The notes under the pieces: generated by a model
Seen by the model: only the letters and a program-made list of their open reading frames with translations
What the model was told of the DNA's origin: nothing
Database searches by the model: none
Program-made: the position numbers and the translations under genes
Source of the DNA: Arthrobacter alpinus
GTDB lineage: Bacteria > Actinomycetota > Actinomycetes > Actinomycetales > Micrococcaceae
DNA length: 64,000 nucleotides
Reading direction: 5' to 3'
Assembly (NCBI RefSeq): GCF_900105965.1
Contig: NZ_FNTV01000001.1
Location: 992,001-1,056,000, forward strand
In this document: positions 20,300 to 29,476 of the stretch, piece by piece
Layout: the number at the start of each line of letters is the position of its first letter
Position numbering within the stretch: position 1 is the first letter of the stretch

Positions 20300-22444
20300 T
20301 CAGTTCGCCGGGTGGAAGGGCTTGCCGTTGACTCGCTCGGAGGCGCCAACCCGGTCAAGGTACGGCGTGATGCCGCCCAGGTGCATGGGCCAACCAGCGC
20401 CCAGAATCATGCACAAGTCGATGTCCTCGGGGCCAGCAACAACGCCTTCCTCGAGCATGAGGCCAACCTCCTCCGCCAGGGCATCCTGCGTTTTGAGCAG
20501 AAGCTCCTCGCTTGTGGACGGGGTACTGCCGAACGTCAACAACGCCAACGTGTCCGCCGGAATGGAAACCGAGCCGTCAGCGCCCGTTTCCCACAGGCCC
20601 TTCTTGCCGGCATCGATGAGCGCCTGCTGATTGGCGGAGACATGGAAGCGGTCGCCAAAGGCGGTGTGCAACGACTCGGTGACATGCTGAGCCACCGGAA
20701 TTCCCACCATGGCCAGCAGCGTGAACGGGGTCATGGGCAGGCCCATGGGGCGCAGTGCGGTATCCGCGGTGTGAGCGTCGGTGCCCTCGTCGAACGCCTT
20801 GGAAACCTCGGCCATGAGCCGCAGGAGTACCCTGTTGACCACGAACGCGGCGGCATCCTTGACGAGTACGGCGCTCTTGCGCAGGGCCTTGGCCGTGGCG
20901 AATGCGGTGGCGAGCACGGCGTCGTCGGTCTTGGGGGCGCGGACAATCTCCAACAGCGGCATGACCGCCACGGGGTTGAAGAAGTGGAAGCCCACGAGGC
21001 GTTCGGGATGCAAAAGGTCCTCAGCCATGGCCGTGACCGACAGCGAGGAGGTATTTGTAGCGAGAATGCACTCGGGTGAGACGATGGCCTCCACCTCTGC
21101 AAATACCTGCTTCTTGACGTTAAGTTCCTCAAACACAGCTTCAATAACAAAGTCTGCATCGGCGAAGACCTCCTTGGAGACCGAGCCAGTCACAAGCGCC
21201 TTGGTGCGATTCGCGGCGTCCTGACTGATCCGCCCCTTGGCCAGCAGTTTCTCCACCTCGCCGTGCACGTAGGAAACACCCTTGTCCACGCGCGCCGCAT
21301 CGATGTCCGTCATGACCACCGGCACCTTGAGCTGGCGGGCAAACAACAACGCAAACTGCCCCGCCATGAGGCCAGCTCCCACCACGCCAACCTTCGTGAC
21401 CGGCCGGGCCAGCTTGGGGTCGGGGGCGCCGGCCGGCTTCTTGGCCCGCTTCTGGACCAGATCAAGGAACGCGTAGACGGTGTCCTTGAACTGCGGTGTG
21501 CCCATGAGTTCAGCCAGCGCCTCATCCTCGGCCACGAAGGATTCCGCCTTCGTGAAGTTTTTGCCCTTCTCCAGCAACTCGATCACCTTTGCCGGTGCCG
21601 GAGCCGCATTGGAGGTCTTGGCCTCAACAAAAGCCTTGGCACGAACGACGGCGGCATCCCACGCCGCGCTGTTTTCCTCGCTCAGGGGTTCGCTCACCGC
21701 GTTGGGGCGGCTCACGCTTTCGGCGCCTGCAAGAACGCGAGCGGCCCAGCTCAGTGACTGTTCAACGAAGTCGGCGGGTTCGAACATGGCGTCAGCTATG
21801 CCCAGCTTGTAGGCCGCGGGCCCACTGAGCGTGCGGTTGTTGCTGAGGGCATTCTCAATCATCACTGTCACGGCGTTGGCCGGGCCGATCAGGCGGGGGA
21901 GCAGGTACACGCCGCCCCATCCCGGAACCAATCCGAGGAATGCCTCCGGCAGTGCCAGGGCGCCCGCGCCGGTTGAGACTGTGCGGTAGTTGGCGTTGAG
22001 GGCAATCTCAAGTCCGCCACCGAGAGCCAAGCCGTTGATGAAGACAAAGCTGGGCACGCCGAGATCATTCAAGGTGGAGTAGACATCGTGGCCGAGCTGG
22101 GCCATGAGCAAACCGGATTCGTGGTCCTTGAGGCTCTTGACTGCCGAGAGGTCTGCCCCGGCCACGAGGAAGAACGGCTTGCCTGTGACGCCTACACCCA
22201 CAATCTCGCCCTTGGCCGCCCGGTCCTGTTGGGTTTCCAAGACGGTGCCCAATTCCACAAGGGTGTTGGGCCCCAAGGTAGTGGGGCGGCGGTGATCCAG
22301 GCCATTGTCGAGCGTGATGAGGGCAAAGGTGCCAGCACTCGGCGCCCCATTCACTGCGGGCAGGGCGATGTCCTGGACGTGAGAGTGAGTCACCACCTCA
22401 TCGGGGAACAGGGCCGTGAGCTTGCTAAAATCCTGGGCGCTCAT
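20300..22444 (-). CDS. fadB: 3-hydroxyacyl-CoA dehydrogenase/enoyl-CoA hydratase fusion (FadB-type)
   Basis: 714 residues. N-terminal crotonase domain (about 15-215, with IVGVGVTGKPFFLVAGADLSA and FINGLALGGGLEIALNANYR holding the oxyanion and catalytic residues) followed by the NAD-binding domain starting KVGVVGAGLMAGQFALLFA near residue 350 and the C-terminal 3HCDH domain with LVGFHFFNPVAVMPLLEI. It hydrates trans-2-enoyl-CoA and oxidises the 3-hydroxy product in fatty acid beta-oxidation. ATG overlaps the fadA stop by 4 bases, so the two subunits are co-translated. Confidence 0.93.
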   Translation of the reverse strand: MSAQDFSKLTALFPDEVVTHSHVQDIALPAVNGAPSAGTFALITLDNGLDHRRPTTLGPNTLVELGTVLETQQDRAAKGEIVGVGVTGKPFFLVAGADLSAVKSLKDHESGLLMAQLGHDVYSTLNDLGVPSFVFINGLALGGGLEIALNANYRTVSTGAGALALPEAFLGLVPGWGGVYLLPRLIGPANAVTVMIENALSNNRTLSGPAAYKLGIADAMFEPADFVEQSLSWAARVLAGAESVSRPNAVSEPLSEENSAAWDAAVVRAKAFVEAKTSNAAPAPAKVIELLEKGKNFTKAESFVAEDEALAELMGTPQFKDTVYAFLDLVQKRAKKPAGAPDPKLARPVTKVGVVGAGLMAGQFALLFARQLKVPVVMTDIDAARVDKGVSYVHGEVEKLLAKGRISQDAANRTKALVTGSVSKEVFADADFVIEAVFEELNVKKQVFAEVEAIVSPECILATNTSSLSVTAMAEDLLHPERLVGFHFFNPVAVMPLLEIVRAPKTDDAVLATAFATAKALRKSAVLVKDAAAFVVNRVLLRLMAEVSKAFDEGTDAHTADTALRPMGLPMTPFTLLAMVGIPVAQHVTESLHTAFGDRFHVSANQQALIDAGKKGLWETGADGSVSIPADTLALLTFGSTPSTSEELLLKTQDALAEEVGLMLEEGVVAGPEDIDLCMILGAGWPMHLGGITPYLDRVGASERVNGKPFHPAN

Positions 22445-23664
22445 GCGGCGCTCCCTTCAGTGTTTGCGTTGAAGTTGGGGTTCTCCCAGATGACTGTGGC
22501 CCCCATGCCCAGACCAATGCACATGGTGGTGATGCCGTACTGCACGGAATGATCTTCCGCGAACTGTCGGGCCAACTGGTTCATGAGGCGAACACCGGAG
22601 GAGGCCAAGGGGTGACCCACGGCGATGGCACCGCCATACCGGTTGACGCGAGGATCGTCATCCGCGATTCCGAAGTGGTCCAGGAAGCTTAGAACCTGTA
22701 CGGCAAAGGCCTCATTGATTTCGAACAAGCCAATGTCCTCGATGCCAAGTCCGGCCAGGCGCAGGGCCTTTTCGGTGGCGGGAACGGGGCCGATCCCCAT
22801 GACCTCCGGTGCGACGCCGGCGAAGGCGTAGCTGACAAGGCGCATCTTGACCGGCAGGCCCAACTCTTCGGCGGCCTCGGAGGAGGCCAAAAGTGCCGCC
22901 GTAGCGCCGTCATTCAGCCCTGCCGCATTACCGGCGGTGACACGGCCATGGGCCCGGAATGGCGTCTTCAACGCGGCCAGGTCTTCTACTGTGGTGCCGG
23001 GGCGCGGGGGCTCATCCACCGTGTTGACGGTCCAGCCGGCTCCGGGCTTCATGGTGGCCACGGGGACCAGGTCAGCCTGGATTTGATCCTTGGCGTAAGC
23101 GGCCGCCAACTTGTTTTGGCTGGCAACGGCGTAGGCATCCGTGCGCTCTTTGGTGATCGCCGGGAAACGGTCGTGAAGGTTCTCGGCCGTATTTCCCATA
23201 TTGAGGGCCGCGGGATCAACAATGCGCTCGGACATGAAGCGCGGGTTCGGATCCGCGCCCACCCCCATGGGGTGATGGCCCATGTGCTCCACACCGCCGG
23301 CGATAACGATGTCGTATGCACCAACGCCAATGCCCGACGCCGTGGTGGTCACAGCCGTCAGGGCCCCAGCGCACATCCTGTCAATGGCGAATCCTGGGAC
23401 GGACTGGGGGAGACCTGCCAAGAGCGCCGCCGTGCGCCCGATCGTCAAACCTTGATCGCCGGTCTGGGTGGTCGCGGCGATCGCAACCTCATCGATGCGA
23501 TCGGCCGGCAGCTCCGGATTTCGGCGCATGAGTTCTCGAATGCACTTGACCACCAGATCGTCCGCGCGGGTGTTGGCGTAGATGCCCTTTTCCCCGGCGC
23601 GTCCAAAGGGTGTGCGGACGCCGTCCACAAAGACAACATCTCTAATCTGCCGGTTTTGGCGCAT
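22441..23664 (-). CDS. fadA: Acetyl-CoA C-acyltransferase (3-ketoacyl-CoA thiolase)
   Basis: 407 residues from the ATG at 23662-23664; the open frame extends to 23793 but the thiolase N-terminus RDVVFVDGVRTPFGRAG begins right after this start. Catalytic residues: nucleophilic Cys98 in DRMCAGALTAV, His in AVGHPLASSG, and second Cys in TTMCIGLGMGATV. It performs the last thiolytic step of beta-oxidation with the downstream FadB. A palindromic operator candidate lies about 70 bp upstream. Confidence 0.94.
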   Translation of the reverse strand: MRQNRQIRDVVFVDGVRTPFGRAGEKGIYANTRADDLVVKCIRELMRRNPELPADRIDEVAIAATTQTGDQGLTIGRTAALLAGLPQSVPGFAIDRMCAGALTAVTTTASGIGVGAYDIVIAGGVEHMGHHPMGVGADPNPRFMSERIVDPAALNMGNTAENLHDRFPAITKERTDAYAVASQNKLAAAYAKDQIQADLVPVATMKPGAGWTVNTVDEPPRPGTTVEDLAALKTPFRAHGRVTAGNAAGLNDGATAALLASSEAAEELGLPVKMRLVSYAFAGVAPEVMGIGPVPATEKALRLAGLGIEDIGLFEINEAFAVQVLSFLDHFGIADDDPRVNRYGGAIAVGHPLASSGVRLMNQLARQFAEDHSVQYGITTMCIGLGMGATVIWENPNFNANTEGSAA

Positions 23665-23736
23665 GCTTAGCTCCTCGAGTGCAAACAACGGGTGCCGAAG
23701 CCCAAAGACCTTGGGGACGACTGTGTCACACATCAT

Positions 23737-23752
23737 GTTACCCATGAGTAAC
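23737..23752. promoter_or_regulatory. Palindromic operator candidate upstream of fadA
   Basis: GTTACCCATGAGTAAC is a 16-bp near-perfect inverted repeat (one mismatched pair), located 73 bp upstream of the fadA start. Its form suits a TetR-family regulator of fatty acid degradation. No TetR gene is in the window. Confidence 0.6.
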
Positions 23753-23812
23753 TTAGAGGTCAAAATTCCTGCCCAGCCTTCCGAATGCCGCATCAGTTGA
23801 TGTCCATTAACG

Positions 23813-23847
23813 CCAAACGCTCCAGCAGTGACTGCTGGAGCGTTTGG
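23813..23847 (-). terminator. Terminator hairpin downstream of RNase D gene
   Basis: Perfect 16-base arms CCAAACGCTCCAGCAG at 23813-23828 and complement at 23832-23847 around TGA. It lies 41 bases beyond the minus-strand RNase D stop and upstream of the fadA promoter region. Confidence 0.75.
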
Positions 23848-23887
23848 AAAAACCCGACATTAAGTGATGCCGCGTTGGTGGGGAGGG

Positions 23888-25324
23888 TTAGGCGTTGCCG
23901 TCCTTGGGACCCTTGGCTTCCTTGGTGGCCAGGGGCTCAGGGTTGACCATCGACTCGGTGAGAAGTGCCGCAGTGAGTTCAATCTGCCAGGGCCGGGCAC
24001 CGAGCTCGGCCAGTTGCTCAGTGACGGACTCCACTGTGATGTTCGACGGCGGGCGCCAGCAGACGCGGCGCAGGAAGTCAGGGGTGAGGATGTTCTCCGC
24101 AGGGATGTTGATCGATTCGGCCAACTCGGCCAGACGCGGACGCACCGTTGCCAAACGAGCGGCGGCCTCCACGTCACGCTCGGCCCACACGCGCGGCGGC
24201 GGGGGCGCATTGTTGGACACCTGCAGTGGCGGCAGATCCGAGCTGTTCTTGGCAGTTTGGATGGCATGGAGCCACTTGGGGGCATCACGCTTGGCGGCGC
24301 GGCCGTGGAAGCCGGACAGGGCCAGCAGCGCCGGAACCGTGGTGGGCATTCCCTTGGCTGCGGCGACGATGGCCGAGTCCGGAATCAAACGGGACGGGGC
24401 AATGTCGCGGTGCTCGGCGAGCCTCTCCCTGGTCTGCCACAGCTCGCGAACGGCGCCGAGCTGGACACGATTGCGGACGGTATGTGAACCCGACGTACGG
24501 CGCCAGGGATCAACACGTGGCGCGGGAACGCCGGAATCGATTAGGTGCGTGAATTCCTGGGCGGCGTAATCGAGCTTGCCGTCATTCTCCAGGAGGGCAA
24601 CCAGTTCCTCCTGCAGATCAACGAGTACCTCCACATCCAATGCCGCATAGCGAAGCCACGGCTCCGGCAGGGGGCGTGTTGACCAGTCCGCTGTGGAATG
24701 TTCCTTGGCAAGATGGAAACCAAGGAGAGATTCCACCACGGCACCGAGGCCAACGCGGGGGAGCCCGGCAAGGCGGGCAGCAAGTTCCGTGTCAAAAAGT
24801 TTGTCGGGCCACATGCCCACGCCGGCAAGGCATGGCAGGTCCTGGCTCGCCGCATGCAGGATCCATTCAACGCCGCGCAGGGCATCGTCGATGATTTTCA
24901 GGTCGTCGAAGGCCTCGGGGTCAATGAGCCAGGTACCGGCGCCTTCACGCCGAATCTGGACCAACATGGCCCGCTGGCCATAACGGAAACCGGAGGCGCG
25001 CTCAGTGTCGACGGCGGCCGGGCCGGTGCCCGCGGCCAGAGCGGCAGCGCAGCGCTTCAAGGCCGGTTCGCTCTCCACTACCGCCGGAATCCCGTCCCGA
25101 GGCATGTCCAGTTCCACGAGCTCGGGCAGTTCGCCCAGCTCCAGGCGGACGCCGTCAATGACAACACTGGTCAGTGGAGCTTGGGCGAGTTCGGTGCTGG
25201 TCCCGCCCGTGGTGGGGGACGTTGCAGCGTCGGTGCCGGACGTCGCTTTGGAGTCGTGGCTTTGACGCGTGGTGGACAATTTGGTCCTGGCGCGGCTGTG
25301 CGTGCTTGATTCTGGGTTGGTCAT
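23888..25324 (-). CDS. rnd: Ribonuclease D with HRDC domain
   Basis: 478 residues. A disordered N-terminus of about 50 residues precedes a DEDD 3'-5' exonuclease domain: AVDTERASGFRYGQR (Asp106, Glu108), HAASQDLPCL, and YAALDVEVLVDLQEEL with the last acidic residue. HRDC domain at about residues 260-345 (QLGAVRELWQTRERLAEHRDIAPSRLI), then a C-terminal extension. Trims tRNA and other structured RNA 3' ends. Its pairing with the DUF3000 gene copies Rv2681-Rv2680. Confidence 0.9.
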   Translation of the reverse strand: MTNPESSTHSRARTKLSTTRQSHDSKATSGTDAATSPTTGGTSTELAQAPLTSVVIDGVRLELGELPELVELDMPRDGIPAVVESEPALKRCAAALAAGTGPAAVDTERASGFRYGQRAMLVQIRREGAGTWLIDPEAFDDLKIIDDALRGVEWILHAASQDLPCLAGVGMWPDKLFDTELAARLAGLPRVGLGAVVESLLGFHLAKEHSTADWSTRPLPEPWLRYAALDVEVLVDLQEELVALLENDGKLDYAAQEFTHLIDSGVPAPRVDPWRRTSGSHTVRNRVQLGAVRELWQTRERLAEHRDIAPSRLIPDSAIVAAAKGMPTTVPALLALSGFHGRAAKRDAPKWLHAIQTAKNSSDLPPLQVSNNAPPPPRVWAERDVEAAARLATVRPRLAELAESINIPAENILTPDFLRRVCWRPPSNITVESVTEQLAELGARPWQIELTAALLTESMVNPEPLATKEAKGPKDGNA

Positions 25325-25408
25325 GATGCCTTTAGTCTACCGAATGGCCAGTATGTCCCTGGGACCATGTACCGGAAACGAGGAACCGGCGGCTGCAATC
25401 GTGCGGCC

Positions 25409-25987
25409 TTAGTCGTTCGTGTCCCCGCGCCGGCGCGGCAGCAAGGTCACGCCTTCCTGCACGGGAGGCAGTCCCGCAAAAGTGCACACGATGTTGGCCC
25501 ACGCTTCCAGGTGCGGGCTGATGGCGGTCCCCGCAGGTGTCCAGGATGCACGCAATTCAATATCCACGGCGTCCGGGCGAGTCGCAAGGGAGCCGTAACT
25601 TTCGGACAATATCCGGGTGGCCGTGCCGCCTGCGTTGGTGTACTGGGCACCTTGTTCAGCCAAGGCTTCAACGAGCCACGCCCAGGCGACGTTACCCAAT
25701 AGGGAGTCGTTGCCGATGTCCGCCTCCAGCTGCGCGCGGACGTAGGTGACAATCCTGAACGTGCCGCCCCACAGGGTGGAACCTTGTGGGTCGTGGAGCA
25801 GAATGAAGCGGCCGGTGGCCAGCTCTTCGCCCTCGATCATGATTTCGGCACCAAGGGCCACGCCGAAGGGAGCCAGCCGGGCCGGGGCAGGCACTTCGGC
25901 CAACTTCAATTCACTCCGGTTCCGCGCAGAGCGCAGTGAGGCCAGGGCGGCTTGGAAGTCAGCGGGTAGCTGCGGAATTGGGCTCAC
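25409..25987 (-). CDS. DUF3000 domain-containing protein
   Basis: 192 residues. Matches DUF3000 by the pattern RSELKLAEVPAPARLAPFGVAL, FILLHDPQGSTLWGGTFRIVTYVRAQLE and SYGSLATRPDAVDIELRASWTP. Cytoplasmic, function unknown; found beside the HRDC ribonuclease in most Actinobacteria, here 84 bp upstream of it on the same strand, so co-transcription is likely. Confidence 0.85.
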   Translation of the reverse strand: MSPIPQLPADFQAALASLRSARNRSELKLAEVPAPARLAPFGVALGAEIMIEGEELATGRFILLHDPQGSTLWGGTFRIVTYVRAQLEADIGNDSLLGNVAWAWLVEALAEQGAQYTNAGGTATRILSESYGSLATRPDAVDIELRASWTPAGTAISPHLEAWANIVCTFAGLPPVQEGVTLLPRRRGDTND

Positions 25988-26040
25988 ACTGGCAGATTAT
26001 GACGCCTTGTGGCCAAACGGTGGCAGGCGCGCCGAAAAGG

Positions 26041-26067
26041 CACCCCGCCCTGAATCAGGGCGGGGTG
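26041..26067 (-). terminator. Terminator of threonine aldolase operon
   Basis: Perfect 13-base arms CACCCCGCCCTGA and complement around a single A, 7 bases beyond the aldolase stop on the minus strand. Strong GC stem, no T-run. Confidence 0.75.
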
Positions 26068-26073
26068 AGCTGC

Positions 26074-27141
26074 CTAGGACAATTCAGCCTTCAACGCGGC
26101 AACAAACGCGTCAACGTCTTCCTCAGTGGTGTCGAAGGAGCACATCCAACGTACTTCCCGTGCGGCTTCGTCCCAGTCATAAAAACGGAACTTGGTGCGC
26201 AGGCGCTCGGCCACACCTTCGGGCAGTATCGCGAAGACGCCGTTGGCTTCGGTGGCCTGGGTGCACTGCACTTGGGGGAGACCTTCGACGGCGGCGCGCA
26301 GCTTTGCAGCCATGGCGTTCGCATGTCCGGCCGACCGGAGCCACAAGTCGCCCTCAAGCAGCGCCAGCAACTGGGCCGAGATGAAGCGCATCTTGGAGGA
26401 GAGCTGCATGTTCAGCTTGCGCAGGTAGATTAGTCCGTCGGTGGCTTCCGGGTTTAGCGCAACAATGGCTTCGCCAAAGATGATCCCGTTCTTCGTGCCG
26501 CCAAAGGAGAGCACGTCCACACCGGCGTCGGAGGTGAACTCGCGCACCGGGACGCCCAGGTAGGCGGCCGCATTGGCCAGGCGTGCGCCGTCCATGTGCA
26601 CCTTCATGCCCAAGGAGTGGGCGTGATCGCAGATGGCGCGTACTTCCTCAGGGGTGTAGCAGGTCCCCAGTTCGGTGGTCTGGGTGATCGAGACGGCCAG
26701 TGGCTGGGCGCGGTGCTCGTCGCCAAAGCCCCATGCTTCCTTGTCGATCAGCTCGGGTGTCAGCTTGCCATTGGGTGTAGGCACGCTCAGCAGCTTCATG
26801 CCGCCGACGCGCTCCGGTGCGCCGTTTTCATCCATATTGATGTGCGCCGTCGAAGCACACACCACGGCGCCCCACCGCGGCAGGAGCGATTGCAGGGCCA
26901 CCACGTTGGCTCCCGTGCCATTGAACACCGGGAAGACATCAACCTCCTTGCCAAACAACTTGCCCATTTCGGCGCGCAGCGAGGTGGTGTACACGTCCTC
27001 GCCATAAGCCACCTGGTGTCCACCGTTGGCCGCGGCTAGCGCCGTCAGAACCTCGGGATGTATTCCTGAGTAGTTGTCCGAGGCGAAGCTGATCACGTTC
27101 GGGTCGTGAAGTTGGGTGAATTCGGTGCTGCCAATGCTCAC
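26074..27141 (-). CDS. L-threonine aldolase / beta-eliminating lyase family PLP enzyme
   Basis: 355 residues from a GTG at 27139-27141 with AAGG a few bases upstream; the longer open frame to 27330 overlaps the SDR gene and lacks family sequence. Fold type I PLP enzyme: FASDNYSGIHPEVL N-terminus, NGTGANVVALQ, HMDGARLANAAAYLG with the cofactor Asp, and SFGGTKNGIIFGEA with the Schiff-base Lys. It probably cleaves L-threonine or a related beta-hydroxy amino acid to glycine and an aldehyde. Third gene of an operon with SDR and DUF6421 genes, hinting at a more specific substrate. Confidence 0.88.
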   Translation of the reverse strand: MSIGSTEFTQLHDPNVISFASDNYSGIHPEVLTALAAANGGHQVAYGEDVYTTSLRAEMGKLFGKEVDVFPVFNGTGANVVALQSLLPRWGAVVCASTAHINMDENGAPERVGGMKLLSVPTPNGKLTPELIDKEAWGFGDEHRAQPLAVSITQTTELGTCYTPEEVRAICDHAHSLGMKVHMDGARLANAAAYLGVPVREFTSDAGVDVLSFGGTKNGIIFGEAIVALNPEATDGLIYLRKLNMQLSSKMRFISAQLLALLEGDLWLRSAGHANAMAAKLRAAVEGLPQVQCTQATEANGVFAILPEGVAERLRTKFRFYDWDEAAREVRWMCSFDTTEEDVDAFVAALKAELS

Positions 27142-27202
27142 AATGTGCCTTCGATTGTCGATGCTGAAAACTAAAATGCCGAGATCCGGATGATGTTCCG
27201 GT

Positions 27203-27907
27203 CTAAAGGATAATGCGGGCGCCGTTGAGTCCGGGCTTGCCGAACAGCGAGGTGACGGCCTGGGCCAACACGGCCACGTCGGTGAAACCGGGGAAAGAGC
27301 GTTCCGGAGAGCGTGCCCGCATGGTGTCATCGACGAGCGCTTTTACAACAAGGACGACGGCGGCGCTTTGCTCGGGTGCCGTCGAGCTGCCGAACCCCTG
27401 GGCCACGGACTGAACCCAAGTTTCTGCCGCGGCCTTGACGGACGCATAGCTTGCGTTCCCGGCCGTAGGGGCCGTGACCGAGGTGGAGGACACGATGGCC
27501 AGACGCCCCTCAGGAGAGGCCGCAAGGTCCTCATACAGCGCACGGGTGGTGTTGCGCAGTGTGGACAACACCGAGGTGTGCAGGAAATCCCAATCGGCAT
27601 CGGATTGGGCCGTGATGCCGCCCCCGCCGCGCCACCCACCTACCAAGTGGACCAGGCCGTCAACAGGCCCAAAGTCTGTGTGAATTTTTGCCACCAGGGC
27701 CGAAACAGCGTCAGGGTCGGCTAGATCGCAGCTGAAGGGGACGGCTCCGCCTGTGAGGTTGGCTGCCGCCGTGATGCGTCCGGCGTCGGAACCAACCGTG
27801 ACCACGCGCATGCCGGCCGCGACAAGGGAAGCCGCCACGGCAATGCCGGCGGCGCTGCTGCCGCCGGCGATCACCACCAAGGGTCCCTGGGAAGTGAAAG
27901 ATGTCAT
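27203..27907 (-). CDS. SDR-family oxidoreductase
   Basis: 234 residues from the ATG at 27905-27907. Rossmann-type short-chain dehydrogenase: VVIAGGSSAAGIAVAASLV (variant of the TGxxxGxG loop, with SSAAG), DLADPD, LVHLVGGWRGG in place of NNAG, catalytic Ser in IVSSTS and YASVK with Tyr and Lys. The altered glycine loop suggests an atypical cofactor mode. Located 18 bp after the DUF6421 gene and 61 bp before the aldolase. Substrate unknown. Confidence 0.85.
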   Translation of the reverse strand: MTSFTSQGPLVVIAGGSSAAGIAVAASLVAAGMRVVTVGSDAGRITAAANLTGGAVPFSCDLADPDAVSALVAKIHTDFGPVDGLVHLVGGWRGGGGITAQSDADWDFLHTSVLSTLRNTTRALYEDLAASPEGRLAIVSSTSVTAPTAGNASYASVKAAAETWVQSVAQGFGSSTAPEQSAAVVLVVKALVDDTMRARSPERSFPGFTDVAVLAQAVTSLFGKPGLNGARIIL

Positions 27908-27925
27908 GGAACTTACAGTACCCAC

Positions 27926-29311
27926 TTACGCGGCGCTGGCGCCGGTGATGCCGGCCGTGGAATCGATCACGCCACGCATTTTCTTCTCCAAGGCTTCGTA
28001 AAACATGGAGAGGGGGAATTCATCGTCCATGACCTGATCGGTGATTTCGCGCAGCGGCGCGGTCAGGGGCAGGGCTTGGGGTCCCTTGGCCCAGGTTGAC
28101 GCCGGGTTGGGAGTCACGGTGGCCGAAACTAGTTCGTAGGCGGCAAGCCAATGAGCCAGCTTGGGCCGGTCGATGGAGCGCCAGTACAGCTCCTCGATCT
28201 GCTGGCCCAGGGCGATCACCACGTCCGGCACCTGATCCCAATCGATGGAAAGCTTGGTGTCCGTCCAGTGCAGTACGTGATGCTGGTGCAGCCAGGCAAA
28301 GAGCAGCTGACCGCCCAGGCCGTCGTAGTTGCGCACCCGGGAACCGGTGATGGCGAAGCGGAAGATCCGGTCGAAGATGACGGCGTACTGGACCAGCTTG
28401 GCTTGCTTCCGGGCCTCCGGTGAGGCCTTGTCATCATGTTCCACGGCAACAGATTCGCGGTAGGCCGTCAGGTCACAGCGCAGCTCCTCCAAGGAGTACA
28501 GGAAGTACGGCATGCGTTGTTTGATCATGAATGGGTCAAAGGGCAGGTCCCCGCGCATGTGCGTCCTGTCGTGAATCAGATCCCACATGACAAAGGTTTC
28601 CGTGGTCAGGGCCTGATCGTCCAATAGCTCCAGGGCGTCGGCTGGCAATTCCAGTCGAGTAACAGCGGCGGCTTCCCGCAGAACACGGCGGAAGCGGGCG
28701 GCTTCGCGGTCCTGGAAAATTGCTCCCCACGTAAAGGTGGGAGTTTCGCGGACGGAGACGCTTTCGGGGAACAGTACGGCGGAGTTTGTGTCGTATCCGG
28801 CGGTGAAGTCAATGAATCGCAGCGGGACAAACAATTTGTTGGAGTAGTTGCCGGCTTCGAGTTCGCCAATGAATTCGGGCCAGATGACGTCCACCAGGAC
28901 CGCCTCCACGTGGCGGGAGGTCGATCCGTTCTGGGTGTACATGGGGAACACCACCAGGTGTCCCAGGCTGTTGACGCGTTGTTCCTGCGGGTTGAAAGCC
29001 AGAAGCGAATCAAGGAAATCCGGAACACCCAATCCCGACTCCGCCCAGCGGGTGAAATCCGCAACGAGCAATTCCAGGTAGCTGCAATCGTGCGGGAAGT
29101 ACGGTGCAAGTTCCGTGACAGCCGTCTTGATTGCTTCGATTAACGCAGAGGCGTGGCTGTGGTCAGCAGTATCCGGGACGGAACCGTCCTTGGCCTGGAG
29201 TGTGGCCAGCTGCGTGGCTGCCTGCTTGAGGGATAGCCACGCAGTGTGGTGGGCCAGGGTGCCGTAGTCAAAGTCATTGGCAATGCCAGTGCTTTCCAGA
29301 GTGGTGTTCAT
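27926..29311 (-). CDS. DUF6421 family protein
   Basis: 461 residues. Recognised as DUF6421 by overall sequence; no assigned function. Soluble, no signal or membrane helix. Residues 243-262 contain HDRTH (His247, His251) and residues 275-280 EELRCD, a set of His and acidic residues that could bind a metal, though no known metalloenzyme motif fits exactly. First gene of a three-gene operon with an SDR and a threonine-aldolase-like enzyme, which suggests a small metabolic pathway. Calls of function would be guesses. Confidence 0.75.
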   Translation of the reverse strand: MNTTLESTGIANDFDYGTLAHHTAWLSLKQAATQLATLQAKDGSVPDTADHSHASALIEAIKTAVTELAPYFPHDCSYLELLVADFTRWAESGLGVPDFLDSLLAFNPQEQRVNSLGHLVVFPMYTQNGSTSRHVEAVLVDVIWPEFIGELEAGNYSNKLFVPLRFIDFTAGYDTNSAVLFPESVSVRETPTFTWGAIFQDREAARFRRVLREAAAVTRLELPADALELLDDQALTTETFVMWDLIHDRTHMRGDLPFDPFMIKQRMPYFLYSLEELRCDLTAYRESVAVEHDDKASPEARKQAKLVQYAVIFDRIFRFAITGSRVRNYDGLGGQLLFAWLHQHHVLHWTDTKLSIDWDQVPDVVIALGQQIEELYWRSIDRPKLAHWLAAYELVSATVTPNPASTWAKGPQALPLTAPLREITDQVMDDEFPLSMFYEALEKKMRGVIDSTAGITGASAA

Positions 29312-29426
29312 GGTGTCTCATCCTCGCTGCGTAGTGCCTTGTGGGCATTTTTTCGAGCGTATCAAAGGAACAGGAAGACTAATCTGAAATAGTCCTAAGC
29401 ATAAGTAACTGTCATGCTCAAGGCCA

Positions 29427-29455
29427 TTGCGGAGCGTTTGGCGAAAGCTCCGCAA
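29427..29455 (-). terminator. Terminator hairpin after msrB
   Basis: TTGCGGAGC (29427-29435) pairs with GCTCCGCAA (29447-29455) around an 11-base loop, 21 bases beyond the msrB stop on the minus strand. The rest of 29312-29476 holds no gene; an AT-richer patch near 29345-29405 probably carries the DUF6421 promoter. Confidence 0.65.
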
Positions 29456-29476
29456 GACCTTGCTGCATGGTCAGGC

